From the NCBI GenBank assembly GCA_016124795.1, contig WGNB01000024.1:21433-85432 (forward strand): a stretch of DNA of 64,000 nucleotides, read 5' to 3'. Within the stretch, counting starts at the first letter, position 1, and every line of letters begins with the position of its first letter. The notes under the pieces are model-generated. The model was not told the origin of the DNA. It made no database searches and saw only the letters and a list, made by a program, of their open reading frames with translations. Both the position numbers and the translations under genes were made by a program. This stretch comes from Rhodopseudomonas sp. (GTDB taxonomy: Bacteria; Pseudomonadota; Alphaproteobacteria; Rhizobiales; Xanthobacteraceae). This document shows positions 44,062-52,277 of this stretch, piece by piece.

Positions 44062-45216
44062 TCACTTCGCGCCGGACGCGGCGACGGCCATCTTCGGATC
44101 GACCTTCTGGCCCGGAATCGCGCGCAACAGACCGTTGACGACGACCTTGTCCTGCGGACCGATCCCCTTGACGATCACCCGCGACGCGCCGTCGAGCTGA
44201 CCGACCTCGACAGTGCGTTGCTCGACGACATTGTCCTTGTTGACGACCAGCAGATAGCGCCCCGACTGGTCGCTGCCGAGCGCGGCGTCAGGCACCAGCA
44301 ATGCATTGGCCTGAGTTTCGAGCGGCACCCGCACCCGCACGAACATGCCCGGCAACAACACCCGATCGGCGTTCGCCAGCTCGGCCCGCGCCATCAGCGT
44401 GCCGGTCGAGGGATCGATCGTCGGCGAAGCGTAATCGAGCGTGCCCTTGTGCGGATAGCCGTCGTCGGTCTGCAAGCCGACCTCGACCGCGATCTTCTTC
44501 AGGTCGGCCGGCGTCAGACCACGCCGGCGCATTTCGGCGCGGATGGTCAGCACATCCTGCTCGCTGACATTGAACGTCACATAGATCGGCGCGATCTGAA
44601 CGATGGTGGCGAGCACCGTCGCGCCGCTGGCGCCGACATAGTCGCCGACCGACACCTTGCGCGCGGTGACCGAACCGTCGAACGGCGCGGTGACGTGGGC
44701 GTATTGCACATTGATCGCGGCCAGCCGCGTGTTGATCTTGGCCTGGTTGACATTGGCCTCGGCATTGGCGAGCGCGGCGGTCGCGTTGTCGAGCGCGGCC
44801 TTGGTATTGCTGCCGCTCTTGGAGAGATCGGCCTGACGCTGATATTCGAGCCGGGCTTGGGTCAGGCTGGCATTGGCGCTGGCCTCGGCGGCCTGCGATT
44901 GCGTGAGCTTGAGGTCGTAGGGCTCGGGCTCGATGGTGAACAGGGGCGCGCCCTTCTTCACCAGATCGCCGTCCCGGTAGGAGATCGCCTCGACGAAACC
45001 GGGCACGCGGGCGACCAGGTTGGCGGAATTGACCGCGGCGCTGTTGCCGGTCGCCTCGAGATAATGCGTCACGGTGCGCTGCACCGGCAGCGCAACGGTG
45101 ACCGTCGGCGGCGGCGGGGCGACGTAAGTGTTGCTCTGGCCGCAACCGGTCAACAGCATACTGGCCGCACAGGCCAAGCCGACCAGCAGATGACGCGGCC
45201 CGATCGCCATGACCAT
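44062..45216 (-). CDS. RND efflux periplasmic adaptor (membrane fusion protein)
   Basis: A 384-residue lipoprotein-anchored adaptor. The N-terminus MVMAIGPRHLLVGLACAASMLLTGCGQ has a lipobox (LLTGC, Cys25). The order is typical of AcrA/MexA: lipoyl half-motif (RVPGFVEAISYRDGDLVKKGAPLFTIEPEPYDL), an alpha-helical hairpin, the second lipoyl half (APFDGSVTARKVSVGDYV), a beta-barrel and a membrane-proximal domain. The ORF track starts at 45312; ATG 45216 is preferred because GGGGGC precedes it and the lipoprotein signal starts there. It lies 13 bp before the pump gene. Confidence 0.9.
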   Translation of the reverse strand: MVMAIGPRHLLVGLACAASMLLTGCGQSNTYVAPPPPTVTVALPVQRTVTHYLEATGNSAAVNSANLVARVPGFVEAISYRDGDLVKKGAPLFTIEPEPYDLKLTQSQAAEASANASLTQARLEYQRQADLSKSGSNTKAALDNATAALANAEANVNQAKINTRLAAINVQYAHVTAPFDGSVTARKVSVGDYVGASGATVLATIVQIAPIYVTFNVSEQDVLTIRAEMRRRGLTPADLKKIAVEVGLQTDDGYPHKGTLDYASPTIDPSTGTLMARAELANADRVLLPGMFVRVRVPLETQANALLVPDAALGSDQSGRYLLVVNKDNVVEQRTVEVGQLDGASRVIVKGIGPQDKVVVNGLLRAIPGQKVDPKMAVAASGAK

Positions 45217-45401
45217 GATAACGCCCCCAGTCTGAAATGCCGGATACGTTATGTGATATCGCGACCGGCCGCGCGTGAGGATCGCGCCTCGGCGCGACCG
45301 TGGCAACTGCAAAAGTGTAACGATTTATATCGAAGCGACACCGGCGCATCGAACGCCGGCGTCATATGACATTCGCAAACGGCGGCTTGCGCCGCAGCGC
45401 A

Positions 45402-45902
45402 TCAAGAACCGGCGTTGAGCACCGTGACGGCGCGACGGTTCTGCGACCAGCACGAGATGTCGTTACACACCGCGACCGGACGTTCCTTGCCGTAAGAGAT
45501 CGTGCGCATCCGGCTGGCGGCGATGCCGCGCGACACCAGATAATCGCGGACCGACTGGGCGCGACGGGCACCGAGCGCGATGTTGTATTCGCGGGTGCCG
45601 CGCTCGTCGGCGTGACCTTCGATGGTGAAGCTGTACTGGCCGTAATTGGTCAGCCACTGCGCCTGCTTGTCGAGAGTGGCGCGCGCCACCTGCGACAGGT
45701 CGGTCTGATCGGTTTCGAAGAACACGCGGTCGCCGACGTTAACCACGAAGTCCTGCTGGCTGCCGGGCGTCGCATTGCCCGCCGCCGTGCCCTGACCGTT
45801 GCCGCCGACGCCGTTTTGATTGGCGCACGCGGTTACCGCCAGCGCCACCGCCAGCACCGCGACCAACCGCGCACCGCGCAGAAATTTTCCGATTTCGATC
45901 AT
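45402..45902 (-). CDS. pal: Peptidoglycan-associated lipoprotein Pal
   Basis: A 166-residue outer-membrane lipoprotein that tethers the outer membrane to peptidoglycan and binds TolB. Its lipobox is AVTAC (Cys26). The C-terminal OmpA-like domain carries TIEGHADERGTREYNIALGARRAQSVRDYL with the DAP-binding residues. The ORF track starts at 46001; ATG 45902 is chosen because GGAG lies upstream and a lipoprotein signal follows. It is followed by the RND operon rather than directly by cpoB. Confidence 0.95.
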   Translation of the reverse strand: MIEIGKFLRGARLVAVLAVALAVTACANQNGVGGNGQGTAAGNATPGSQQDFVVNVGDRVFFETDQTDLSQVARATLDKQAQWLTNYGQYSFTIEGHADERGTREYNIALGARRAQSVRDYLVSRGIAASRMRTISYGKERPVAVCNDISCWSQNRRAVTVLNAGS

Positions 45903-46025
45903 TCCCGTGTCTCCAAAGTCGCGCATGAAGCCGATCTTGCGCGCCGCATGGCCATTGTCCGGGCCGTCTCGACGGCTGCCGGGGATCACGCCCAGCGTCA
46001 CGTTTAGCAGCGGGTTGGTTAAGCG

Positions 46026-46054
46026 AACCTTCCATCAACCTTGATGGAACCTTG
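46026..46054 (-). promoter_or_regulatory. AACCTT triple repeat / palindrome upstream of pal
   Basis: AACCTT-CCATC-AACCTT-GATGG-AACCTT combines three direct AACCTT copies with an inverted CCATC/GATGG, giving the perfect palindrome TTCCATCAA-CC-TTGATGGAA. It lies in the tolB-pal gap, about 125 bp upstream of the pal start. The 2-nt centre is too tight for a hairpin, so a protein-binding site is more likely. Confidence 0.35.
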
Positions 46055-46189
46055 CGAAAGCCCGTAAAACAGCACCACACCGGTTAAACCGGCGCTCATG
46101 GTTAAGAACCCGTGAATGTGGCGCCGATGCGACGCGCCACATCTTTAGTCCGTCAAATGCCGCCAATTCGCAGCGGCAGGCACGCTAAA

Positions 46190-47608
46190 TCACGACAATA
46201 ATGGCGACCAGGCCGGGTCCGAGGCAAAACTCGGGGTCGGCACCTTCAGTTCGTTACGGCCGGTGACGTCGATCGTGTAAAGCGACGGCCCCTGCCCCGG
46301 ATCGCGGAAGAACATCAGCACCCGGCCGTTCGGCGCGAAGGTCGGGCCTTCGTTGTGAAATCCTTGCGTCAGGATGCGCTCGCCCGAGCCGTCGGGCTTG
46401 AGGATGCCGATCGAGAACTGGCCCTGCAACTGACCGGTAAAGGCGATGAAGTCGCCGCGCGGCGACCAGACCGGCGTCGAATGGTGGCCGTCGCCGAAGC
46501 TGATGCGCTGCGCCTGACCGCCACCGGCCGGCATCACGTAAATCTGCTGCGAGCCGCCGCGATCGCTTTCGAAACAGATGTATTTGCCGTCCGGCGAATA
46601 GCACGGGCCGGTGTCGATCGCCGGCGTGTCGGTCAAGCGCGTGGTCTGCTTCGAGCGCAGATCCATCACGAACAGATTGGCGTTGGCGCCCTGCTGCAAG
46701 CTCATGATGACGCGCTGGCCGTCGGGCGAGAAGCGCGGCGCGAAACTCATGCCGGGGAAATTGCCGACGACTTCGCGCTGGCCGGTCTCGATGTTCAACA
46801 GATAGACCTTCGGCTGACCCTGGCCGTAGGACATGTAAGTAATTTCCTGGGTCGACGGATTGAAGCGCGGCGTCAGCACCAGATCGTCGCCGCGCGTCAG
46901 GTAGCGCACGCCGGCGCCGTCCTGATCCATGATGGCAAGACGCTTGATGCGCCGCGTCGCCGGTCCGGTCTCGTCGATGAAGACGATGCGGCTGTCGAAA
47001 TAGCCCTTCTCGCCGGTCAGCCGGGTATAGATCGCGTCCGAAATGATATGCGCGACGCGACGCCAGTTATCGGGCGTGGTGAAATACTGCTTGCCGTCGA
47101 GCTGCTGGCCGGCGAACACATCCCACAACCGGAATTCGGCCTTGAGCCGGCCATCGCCCTGCCGGGTGATGCGGCCGGTCACCAGCGCCTGGGCATTGAT
47201 GACGCGCCAGTCGGCGAAACGCGGCACGGTGTCGGAATTGGTGATCTTCTCGGTGAAGGCGGCCGGATCGATCGGCGCGAACAGGCCGCTGCGCTTGAGG
47301 TTGTTCGAGATGATGCCGGTGATGTTGCGCGCGACGTCGACTTCCGACGGCGCGCCGGCGACGAAGTCGGGCAGCGCGATCGGCATCGCCGCGACATTGC
47401 CCTGGGTGATTTCCAGCCGCAGCACGGCGCCGGCCTTTCGCGGCACCAAAGCCGACAGCGCGCCGGCGCCGGCGCCGAGCATCAGTCCGCGCCGCGACAG
47501 CGCGGTGGTCCGCGCCAGCGACGCGGTCCAGTCACCGCGCGGTTGCACGTTGCCCGGCAAACCATCGCACGTCGTCAGCAAGTCGCTCGTCTTCCGAAAG
47601 TCACTCAT
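46190..47608 (-). CDS. tolB: Tol-Pal system translocation protein TolB
   Basis: A 472-residue periplasmic beta-propeller that links TolA and Pal. Residues 39-60 ([21 protein letters not shown]) look like a twin-arginine or long Sec signal after a polar N-terminal extension. The mature protein begins [20 protein letters not shown], the standard TolB opening. Propeller repeats such as [34 protein letters not shown] and [23 protein letters not shown] follow. The N-terminal extension could indicate that the real start lies further in. Confidence 0.95.
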   Translation of the reverse strand: MSDFRKTSDLLTTCDGLPGNVQPRGDWTASLARTTALSRRGLMLGAGAGALSALVPRKAGAVLRLEITQGNVAAMPIALPDFVAGAPSEVDVARNITGIISNNLKRSGLFAPIDPAAFTEKITNSDTVPRFADWRVINAQALVTGRITRQGDGRLKAEFRLWDVFAGQQLDGKQYFTTPDNWRRVAHIISDAIYTRLTGEKGYFDSRIVFIDETGPATRRIKRLAIMDQDGAGVRYLTRGDDLVLTPRFNPSTQEITYMSYGQGQPKVYLLNIETGQREVVGNFPGMSFAPRFSPDGQRVIMSLQQGANANLFVMDLRSKQTTRLTDTPAIDTGPCYSPDGKYICFESDRGGSQQIYVMPAGGGQAQRISFGDGHHSTPVWSPRGDFIAFTGQLQGQFSIGILKPDGSGERILTQGFHNEGPTFAPNGRVLMFFRDPGQGPSLYTIDVTGRNELKVPTPSFASDPAWSPLLS

Positions 47609-47643
47609 TGAAAATTTTCCGATTTCATGGCCGGCCTGCGCCG

Positions 47644-48516
47644 CTATCTGAACATGTCACTCGGCTTGAAGCCGATCTCGATATCTTTCCAACTGTCGTA
47701 ATGCTCGGGCCGCAGCATCGTATAGGGCTGGCATTGTAAAATCGCACGCCGGCCGCTGTCGGCGAAGGCCGGACCGAACGGCGAGGCCGAGCCCTCGACC
47801 GGATCGGGGCCCCGCTCGATGGTGCCGTCGCGCCGGAACATAACCCGGAATACGACCTTCAGGTCACTGGCATCGGCCGCTCCGGCCGGGATCGTCCAGC
47901 ACTGGGTGATGCGCTGGCGCAGCGCATCGATCTCGGATTGCGACAGCCGGGCGGCCTGCCCGGTGGCGGAGCCAAGCGACGGCGTCTTGTTGATCTCCGA
48001 GCCGGTCGCGGCCGCGCGGGTCGGGTCGCGCTTGTCGAGCAAAGCCGAAATCTTGGTCGGATCGAATTTCGGTTCTTTATGCTTCGGGCGCGGCGGACGC
48101 TTCGGCGGCAAAGGCTGCGGCTCGGCCTTGGCTTCCGCCGGCTTCGGGTCGGGCTTTTCGAGCTTGTCCTTGATCGGGTCCGGCTTGGTTTCCGGCTCCG
48201 GCGGCGGCGTGGCTTCCTTGTTGACCGCCACTTCCTTCTTGTTCTCGACCACCTTGGACTTGAGGTCCTCGACCGGCTTGGGCGGCGTCTCCGCAACCTT
48301 CTCGACCACCGGCTTTTGCACTTCTTTCGGCTTCGGCTTGGGCGCTTCCTTGACGCCCTTGGTCATTTCCGAAAAGTCCTTTTCGCTGATCAGATCGACC
48401 GGCAGCGATTCCGCCGGCGTCACCTCGAAGGATTTGCCGGTAAACGACACGGTCGCCCAGGCCAGCACCAGGATGTGCAGGCCGGTCGAGATCACCGATG
48501 CCGTCTTCATCTGCAT
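47644..48516 (-). CDS. tolA: Tol-Pal system protein TolA
   Basis: A 290-residue energy-transducing protein. It has one N-terminal helix ([21 protein letters not shown], residues 5-25), a long charged Lys/Pro/Glu-rich middle ([26 protein letters not shown]...) and a C-terminal TonB-like domain ([14 protein letters not shown] ... [19 protein letters not shown]). The ORF track starts at 49056 because the frame stays open through tolR; the real start is ATG 48516, which overlaps the tolR stop (TAATG). It spans the periplasm to TolB/Pal. Confidence 0.94.
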   Translation of the reverse strand: MQMKTASVISTGLHILVLAWATVSFTGKSFEVTPAESLPVDLISEKDFSEMTKGVKEAPKPKPKEVQKPVVEKVAETPPKPVEDLKSKVVENKKEVAVNKEATPPPEPETKPDPIKDKLEKPDPKPAEAKAEPQPLPPKRPPRPKHKEPKFDPTKISALLDKRDPTRAAATGSEINKTPSLGSATGQAARLSQSEIDALRQRITQCWTIPAGAADASDLKVVFRVMFRRDGTIERGPDPVEGSASPFGPAFADSGRRAILQCQPYTMLRPEHYDSWKDIEIGFKPSDMFR

Positions 48517-48971
48517 TATTGCGCTTTCGAGCCCTGCTCGAACTCGGTCACCAGAGCCACGCGATGGAAGCCCGCGCCCGACAGCCGGCCCATCACCTTC
48601 ATCATGTCGCCGTAGTTGGCATTCTTGTCGCCGCGCACGAAGACGCGCGCATCCTTGCCGCCGCGCGCCTGCGCGACCGCCTCGAGCTTGGCGACCAGAT
48701 CGTCGAGTTTGATCTCGTCGTTCTGGAGAAACACCTTGCCCTTGTCGTTGACCGACAGCGTCAGCGGCTCCTTGTCCTGTTCGATCGACTTGGCTTCGCT
48801 CTGCGGCAGGTCGATCGGCACGCCGACGGTCAATAGCGGCGCCGACACCATGAAGATGATGAGCAGCACCAGCATCACGTCGACCATCGGCGTGACGTTG
48901 ATCTCGCTCATCGCCTGACGACGGCGTGTGCGCCGCCGGCCGGTGCCGGGCGCGCCCAGACTCATGCCCAT
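48516..48971 (-). CDS. tolR: Tol-Pal system protein TolR (ExbD family)
   Basis: A 151-residue inner-membrane protein. The single helix MSEINVTPMVDVMLVLLIIFMVSAPLLTVGVPIDLPQ contains the conserved aspartate (VDVMLVLL) used in proton translocation with TolQ. The periplasmic domain ends KVMGRLSGAGFHRVALVTE. The stop codon shares a base with the tolA start. Starts at 48971 or 48965 are both possible. Confidence 0.94.
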   Translation of the reverse strand: MGMSLGAPGTGRRRTRRRQAMSEINVTPMVDVMLVLLIIFMVSAPLLTVGVPIDLPQSEAKSIEQDKEPLTLSVNDKGKVFLQNDEIKLDDLVAKLEAVAQARGGKDARVFVRGDKNANYGDMMKVMGRLSGAGFHRVALVTEFEQGSKAQ

Positions 48972-49042
48972 GGCGGCCTCGCCGGAAAGTCTCGTGCCAA
49001 GTCGTCCAGCGCCATAAAATAACGTCCCTGCTGCACCGGCCG

Positions 49043-49756
49043 TCAGCCGCGCTCATCGATCTGCCGCGATAGAATGGCGGCGAATTCGTCGGCGAAGCCT
49101 TCCAGCCGCTGCGCCTGCTTGTTCACGTCGCCGGAGAATTTATTGTAGAAAATGGTCGCCGGTATGGCGGCGACGAGGCCAATCGCGGTCGCAAACAGCG
49201 CTTCGGCGATGCCGGGCGCGACCACCGCCAGCGAGGTGTTTTTCGACGCCGCGATCGACTGAAACGAGCTCATGATGCCCCAAACCGTGCCGAACAGGCC
49301 GACGAAGGGGCCGGCCGAGCCGATCGTCGCCAGAACCAGGAGCCGACTTTCCAGCCGCTCGATCTCGCGCGCGATCGAGACCTGCATGACCTTTTCGATG
49401 CGCATCTGCAAACCGGCGAAAGAGCGCTGCGGCCCCTCGAAACTGCGTTTCCACTCGCGCATCGCCGCGACGAACAGGCCAGGCATCGAATGGGCCGGCT
49501 TGGCGGCCAGCGTCCGATACAGCTCGTCGAGCGACTGGCCGGACCAGAACGCGGTCTCGAAGCGGTCCATGTCGGAACGGCTGCGGCGGTAGAGCATCGA
49601 TTTGTCGATGACGATGGCCCAGACCCAGATCGAACAGGACAGCAGGCCGAGGATCACGCCCTTAACGACCCAGTGCGCATGCAGGAACAAGGTCAGCAAC
49701 GACAGATCCGACGATGCCATGGGGAGCACCGACTGTGCCACACCGGCAGAATTCAT
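49043..49756 (-). CDS. tolQ: Tol-Pal system protein TolQ (ExbB family)
   Basis: A 237-residue inner-membrane proton channel with three helices. VARDEWK-type cytoplasmic loop sequences ([15 protein letters not shown]) and [61 protein letters not shown] are diagnostic of TolQ. The ORF track starts at 49798; ATG 49756 is preferred because AGGA lies upstream. It is the first gene of the tolQRAB-pal run here; ybgC, normally adjacent, lies 5.6 kb away. Confidence 0.94.
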   Translation of the reverse strand: MNSAGVAQSVLPMASSDLSLLTLFLHAHWVVKGVILGLLSCSIWVWAIVIDKSMLYRRSRSDMDRFETAFWSGQSLDELYRTLAAKPAHSMPGLFVAAMREWKRSFEGPQRSFAGLQMRIEKVMQVSIAREIERLESRLLVLATIGSAGPFVGLFGTVWGIMSSFQSIAASKNTSLAVVAPGIAEALFATAIGLVAAIPATIFYNKFSGDVNKQAQRLEGFADEFAAILSRQIDERG

Positions 49757-50064
49757 GAGGCACGTCCTTTTACGCTGTCCGGGTGGGCGGGCCGGCACGG
49801 CGTCGTAATGTCAATTCCGATGGCCAAATCCGGCAATATCAACGGGATTCCCGCTAAACTTGGCCAAATGAGGGCGCGAGCCGCCACGAAACCTCGCGAA
49901 GCGCCGGCCTTTAACCCCTAAACAGCGCTGATTATGGTTAATGTCGGGTTAGCAAAGTCTGCGCTGGCACGATGACGGCACCGCGACGGCCGTTCATCGC
50001 GAGGCCGGCGCCGCGATCGTCGGATCGCGCGGACCGGCGGCGCCAATCGGTCTGAAAACGCAAA
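49757..50064. other. Promoter region of tolQ
   Basis: About 300 bp upstream of tolQ with A/T-rich patches and several TTAA words. TTAATGTCGGGTTAG at 49938 resembles a CtrA half-site pair. No gene was seen. Confidence 0.5.
49938..49952 (-). promoter_or_regulatory. CtrA-like site upstream of tolQ
   Basis: TTAA-N7-TTAG departs by one base from the alphaproteobacterial CtrA consensus TTAA-N7-TTAA. It lies about 180 bp upstream of the tolQ start. Cell-cycle control of Tol-Pal would make sense, but one near-match proves little. Confidence 0.3.
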
Positions 50065-50096
50065 CGGCCGCCCGCCTCGGGGAAGGCGGACGGCCG
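50065..50096 (-). terminator. Terminator of the DUF2852 gene
   Basis: CGGCCGCCCGCC pairs with GGCGGACGGCCG (one mismatch) around an 8-nt loop. On the minus strand it is followed by TTTGCGTTTTC. It sits 25 bp past the stop codon. Confidence 0.75.
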
Positions 50097-50121
50097 CAAG
50101 CGCAGATCAAGATGGGCTGTC

Positions 50122-50643
50122 TTAATTCTGCGAGGGCGGGCTCTGGTAAGGCTGGTCGTGACCGGTGGCCTGACCCGGAGCCGCGTTCGGATCGTGCGGC
50201 TGGCTGTCCTGCGCCGGCCGATTGCGGCGCTCGGCCATGAAGGCGTCGAACTCGGTCTTGTCCTTGGCAAAACGCAGCCGTTCGAGGAAGTCCTTGAACT
50301 GGCGCTGTTCGTCTTCCAGCCGCTTCAGGGTTTCGGCGCGGTAGTCGTCGAAGGCGCGATTGCCGCTCGACGGCGCGCCGCTCCAGGGCGAACCACGCCA
50401 GGGCGAGCCGCCCGGCTGGCCACCGCTCATCTTGGACCGCATCCAGTCCATCTTGGCTTGCAGGCGATCCATCTTGTGTTGCCAGCGGTCCGAGCCGCCG
50501 CGATATCCGCATCCCATTCTTCCGCTCCCAATGGTGAAGGCCAGAACTGCAAGACCGACCGGCCACCAGGCCATGAATCCAAGGACGGTCAGGGCAATCC
50601 AGGCTGGCTTGCCGAATTCGTCGAGTCGCGCGGTGATTGGCAT
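50122..50643 (-). CDS. DUF2852 domain protein
   Basis: A 173-residue protein with one or two N-terminal hydrophobic helices (PAWIALTVLGFMAWWPVGLAVLAFTIGSGR, about residues 12-41). A Gly/Ser/Trp/Met-rich linker and a coiled-coil-like segment (AFDDYRAETLKRLEDEQRQFKDFLERLRFAKDKTEFDAFMAERR) follow. DUF2852 occurs in alphaproteobacteria and has no assigned function. The start at 50643 is preferred over 50682 because GAGG lies 6 nt before it. A palindrome matching the TetR operator at 52043 lies 26 nt upstream. Confidence 0.8.
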   Translation of the reverse strand: MPITARLDEFGKPAWIALTVLGFMAWWPVGLAVLAFTIGSGRMGCGYRGGSDRWQHKMDRLQAKMDWMRSKMSGGQPGGSPWRGSPWSGAPSSGNRAFDDYRAETLKRLEDEQRQFKDFLERLRFAKDKTEFDAFMAERRNRPAQDSQPHDPNAAPGQATGHDQPYQSPPSQN

Positions 50644-50668
50644 TGTCGGCCTCATGTGAGGTAGTGTG

Positions 50669-50689
50669 AATGTAAATAACATTTACATT
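50669..50689 (-). promoter_or_regulatory. Operator palindrome upstream of the DUF2852 gene
   Basis: AATGTAAAT-AAC-ATTTACATT is a perfect 9-bp inverted repeat. It shares the half-sites ATGTAAA and TTTACAT with the same 5-nt spacing as the palindrome at 52043-52063 before the TetR gene. Both lie 26-27 nt upstream of a start codon. Binding of the TetR protein encoded at 51351 is the simplest explanation. Confidence 0.75.
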
Positions 50690-50945
50690 GATAAGCGCAG
50701 GGCAGCGGAATGTCAACACCCTTCACATAGGCGGCCTGCGACATGTTGTTAGGGGGCCGGGCCCGCCGTTTGTGGCGACGCCCCCGGCGGGTCCGCCGCG
50801 GCCGCCGAGACCGCGCGGTAACCCATTAGCGATTTATATAGTGGTATTAAGATATGTACTCCGTCGCCGACCGGACGGTTCACCCGGCCCGTCGGAAAGG
50901 GGGAGCCGCGACCATCGCGGCCCGATCAATGACGGGGAAACTCAC
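50690..50945. other. Divergent region between the DUF2852 and CZB genes
   Basis: About 250 bp. It is A/T-rich near 50835-50860 (TTTATATAGTGGTATTAAGATATG), which may be the promoter of the CZB gene. Otherwise it is GC-rich and unremarkable. Confidence 0.4.
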
Positions 50946-51308
50946 TTGGCTCTCGACGACGAAATCACCAAGGCCATCGGCGCGCATGGCATGTGGAAAA
51001 ACCGGCTGCGCGCCGCGATCGACAGCGGCAAGGCCGACGCCAATCCCGCCGATGTCGCCAGGGACAACGCCTGTCCCTTCGGCCAATGGCTTTACGGCAC
51101 GACCATTCCGGCGGCGGCGCGCAACGGCGCGAACTACAGCGCCGTCCGGAAGCTTCATGCCGACTTCCACCGCTGCGCCTCGACGATTCTCGAATGCGTC
51201 TCGGCCGGCGACAAGCCCAGGGCCAATACGCTGATGGCCGGCGAATACGCCAAGGTGTCCACCGATCTGACCTCGGCGATGATGAAGTGGAAAGCCGCCG
51301 GCGCCTGA
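50946..51308 (+). CDS. Stand-alone CZB (chemoreceptor zinc-binding) domain protein
   Basis: A 120-residue protein that is essentially only a CZB domain. It has the His of KAIGAHGMWKNRLRAAI, the Cys of NACPFGQWLYG, and the His pair in RKLHADFHRCAS (the 3-His/1-Cys zinc site). Such domains normally sit at the C-terminus of chemoreceptors or diguanylate cyclases and sense zinc or hypochlorite. Here there is no signalling partner in the same chain. The start is TTG at 50946, with GGGGAAA upstream; the longer ORF-track start at 50688 has no domain before it. Confidence 0.8.
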   Translation: MALDDEITKAIGAHGMWKNRLRAAIDSGKADANPADVARDNACPFGQWLYGTTIPAAARNGANYSAVRKLHADFHRCASTILECVSAGDKPRANTLMAGEYAKVSTDLTSAMMKWKAAGA

Positions 51309-51350
51309 CCGGCCGCGCTTTGACGCCAGCGTCGCGGCGGGGGCTCCGCG

Positions 51351-52016
51351 TTACCCCGCCGTGATACCCAGCCCGCGCAGATAGATCAGCACCGCGGCTT
51401 CCAGCAGATCCTCGGGCGGCATCGGCAAGGCCCGCCGCGCCGCATCGCCCCGGCCGAACAGCGACGCGATGCCGTGCGCCGTCGACCAGACATGCAGCGC
51501 CACCATCATGGCCGGCGGCCGGTCTTTCGCCGGCACCAGCAGCACCAGTTTCTCCGCCGCCTGCCGCAGCACGGCGAAGGCGGTTTCGCTGGCCTCGCGC
51601 AGCGCCGGATCGGCGTCAGGCGCGACGCCGGCTTCGAACATCGCCGAATAATAGGCCGGCTGCGCCCGGGCGAAATCGAGATAAGCGCGGCCGAGCCGGT
51701 CGAAGGCGACCAAAGGCTCCGGCCGGCCCTCGTCCCAGGCTTTGGCCAGCACCTGCGCGAACAATTCGAAGCCGAGGCGGGCGACATTGGCGATGAGTTC
51801 GTCGCGGTCGCGGAAATGCCGATAGGGCGCGGCCGGGCTGACGCCGGCCCAGCGCGCCGCGTCGGCGAAGGTGAAACCGGCCGGACCTTTCTCGGCGATC
51901 AAGGCCAGCGCCGCGCGCACCAGAGCCTCTTTGAGGTTGCCATGATGATAACCGCGCGAACCCGCGCCACCGCCCGCGCCGGCCGCCTTGTCGCTATCGT
52001 CCTTGGTCCATCTCAT
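51351..52016 (-). CDS. TetR/AcrR family regulator with a WHG-type ligand domain
   Basis: A 221-residue repressor. After a Gly/Ala-rich N-terminus, GYHHGNLKEALVRAALALIAEKGPAGFTFADAARWAGVSPAAPYRHFRDRDELIANVA (about residues 22-79) is a full TetR DNA-binding domain. The HHGNLKEALV start and the C-terminal HVWSTAHGIASLFGRG are typical of the TetR_C_33 (WHG) subgroup. A 21-bp palindrome lies 27 nt before its start, and the same half-sites precede the DUF2852 gene 1.3 kb away. Autoregulation and control of DUF2852 are therefore inferred. Confidence 0.88.
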   Translation of the reverse strand: MRWTKDDSDKAAGAGGGAGSRGYHHGNLKEALVRAALALIAEKGPAGFTFADAARWAGVSPAAPYRHFRDRDELIANVARLGFELFAQVLAKAWDEGRPEPLVAFDRLGRAYLDFARAQPAYYSAMFEAGVAPDADPALREASETAFAVLRQAAEKLVLLVPAKDRPPAMMVALHVWSTAHGIASLFGRGDAARRALPMPPEDLLEAAVLIYLRGLGITAG

Positions 52017-52042
52017 GGCGAAAATTTCGGGTGCCGCGCCGT

Positions 52043-52063
52043 CATGTAAAGGGCCTTTACATG
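52043..52063 (-). promoter_or_regulatory. Operator palindrome upstream of the TetR gene
   Basis: CATGTAAAGG-G-CCTTTACATG is a perfect 10-bp inverted repeat centred on one base. Its half-sites ATGTAAA and TTTACAT, with 5-nt spacing, recur at 50669-50689. Confidence 0.78.
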
Positions 52064-52120
52064 AGTTGGCCGGCGGCGTCGACCTCCGTCATTCCGGGCG
52101 GCGCGCCAGCCGCTTTTTCT

Positions 52121-52233
52121 GTCATTCCGGGGCGCGGTGAAACGGCGAACCCGGAATCCAGCCGATTGGCTAAGGCGGCCTTGTCAGCGTCCCCGGATTC
52201 CGGGTTCGCGCGGATGGCGCGCCCCGGCATGAC
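52121..52233. repeat. GTCATTCCGGGGCGCG interspersed repeat, copy 1
   Basis: The element begins GTCATTCCGGGGCGCG, has GCGAACCCGGAATCCAG about 25 bp in, and closes with the inverted counterpart GGATTCCGGGTTCGCG ... GCGCGCCCCGGCATGAC. The same architecture recurs at 58681, 59406 and 63729. A shortened extra GTCATTCCGGG lies just before it at 52089. Confidence 0.8.
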
Positions 52234-52277
52234 GAAAGCGGCTTGACGCGCGCGCAGGTTGTGCGGACCTTTGTGCT

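Noticed and set aside
40779-44138. 1119-codon plus-strand ORF antisense to the RND pump
   Set aside because: It mirrors the pump gene in a GC-rich genome where reverse frames stay open. Its composition is Arg/His/Asp-rich with no domain, while the minus strand gives a perfect AcrB-type protein.
46078-46110. CtrA site in the tolB-pal gap (GGTTAAACC ... GGTTAAG)
   Set aside because: The two TTAA words are separated by about 14 nt instead of 7, so the pair does not fit the CtrA consensus.
47644-49056. TolA ORF starting at 49056 (470 codons)
   Set aside because: The extra N-terminal 180 codons are the out-of-frame reading of tolR (Arg/His/Gly-rich). TolA proper starts at ATG 48516, which overlaps the tolR stop.
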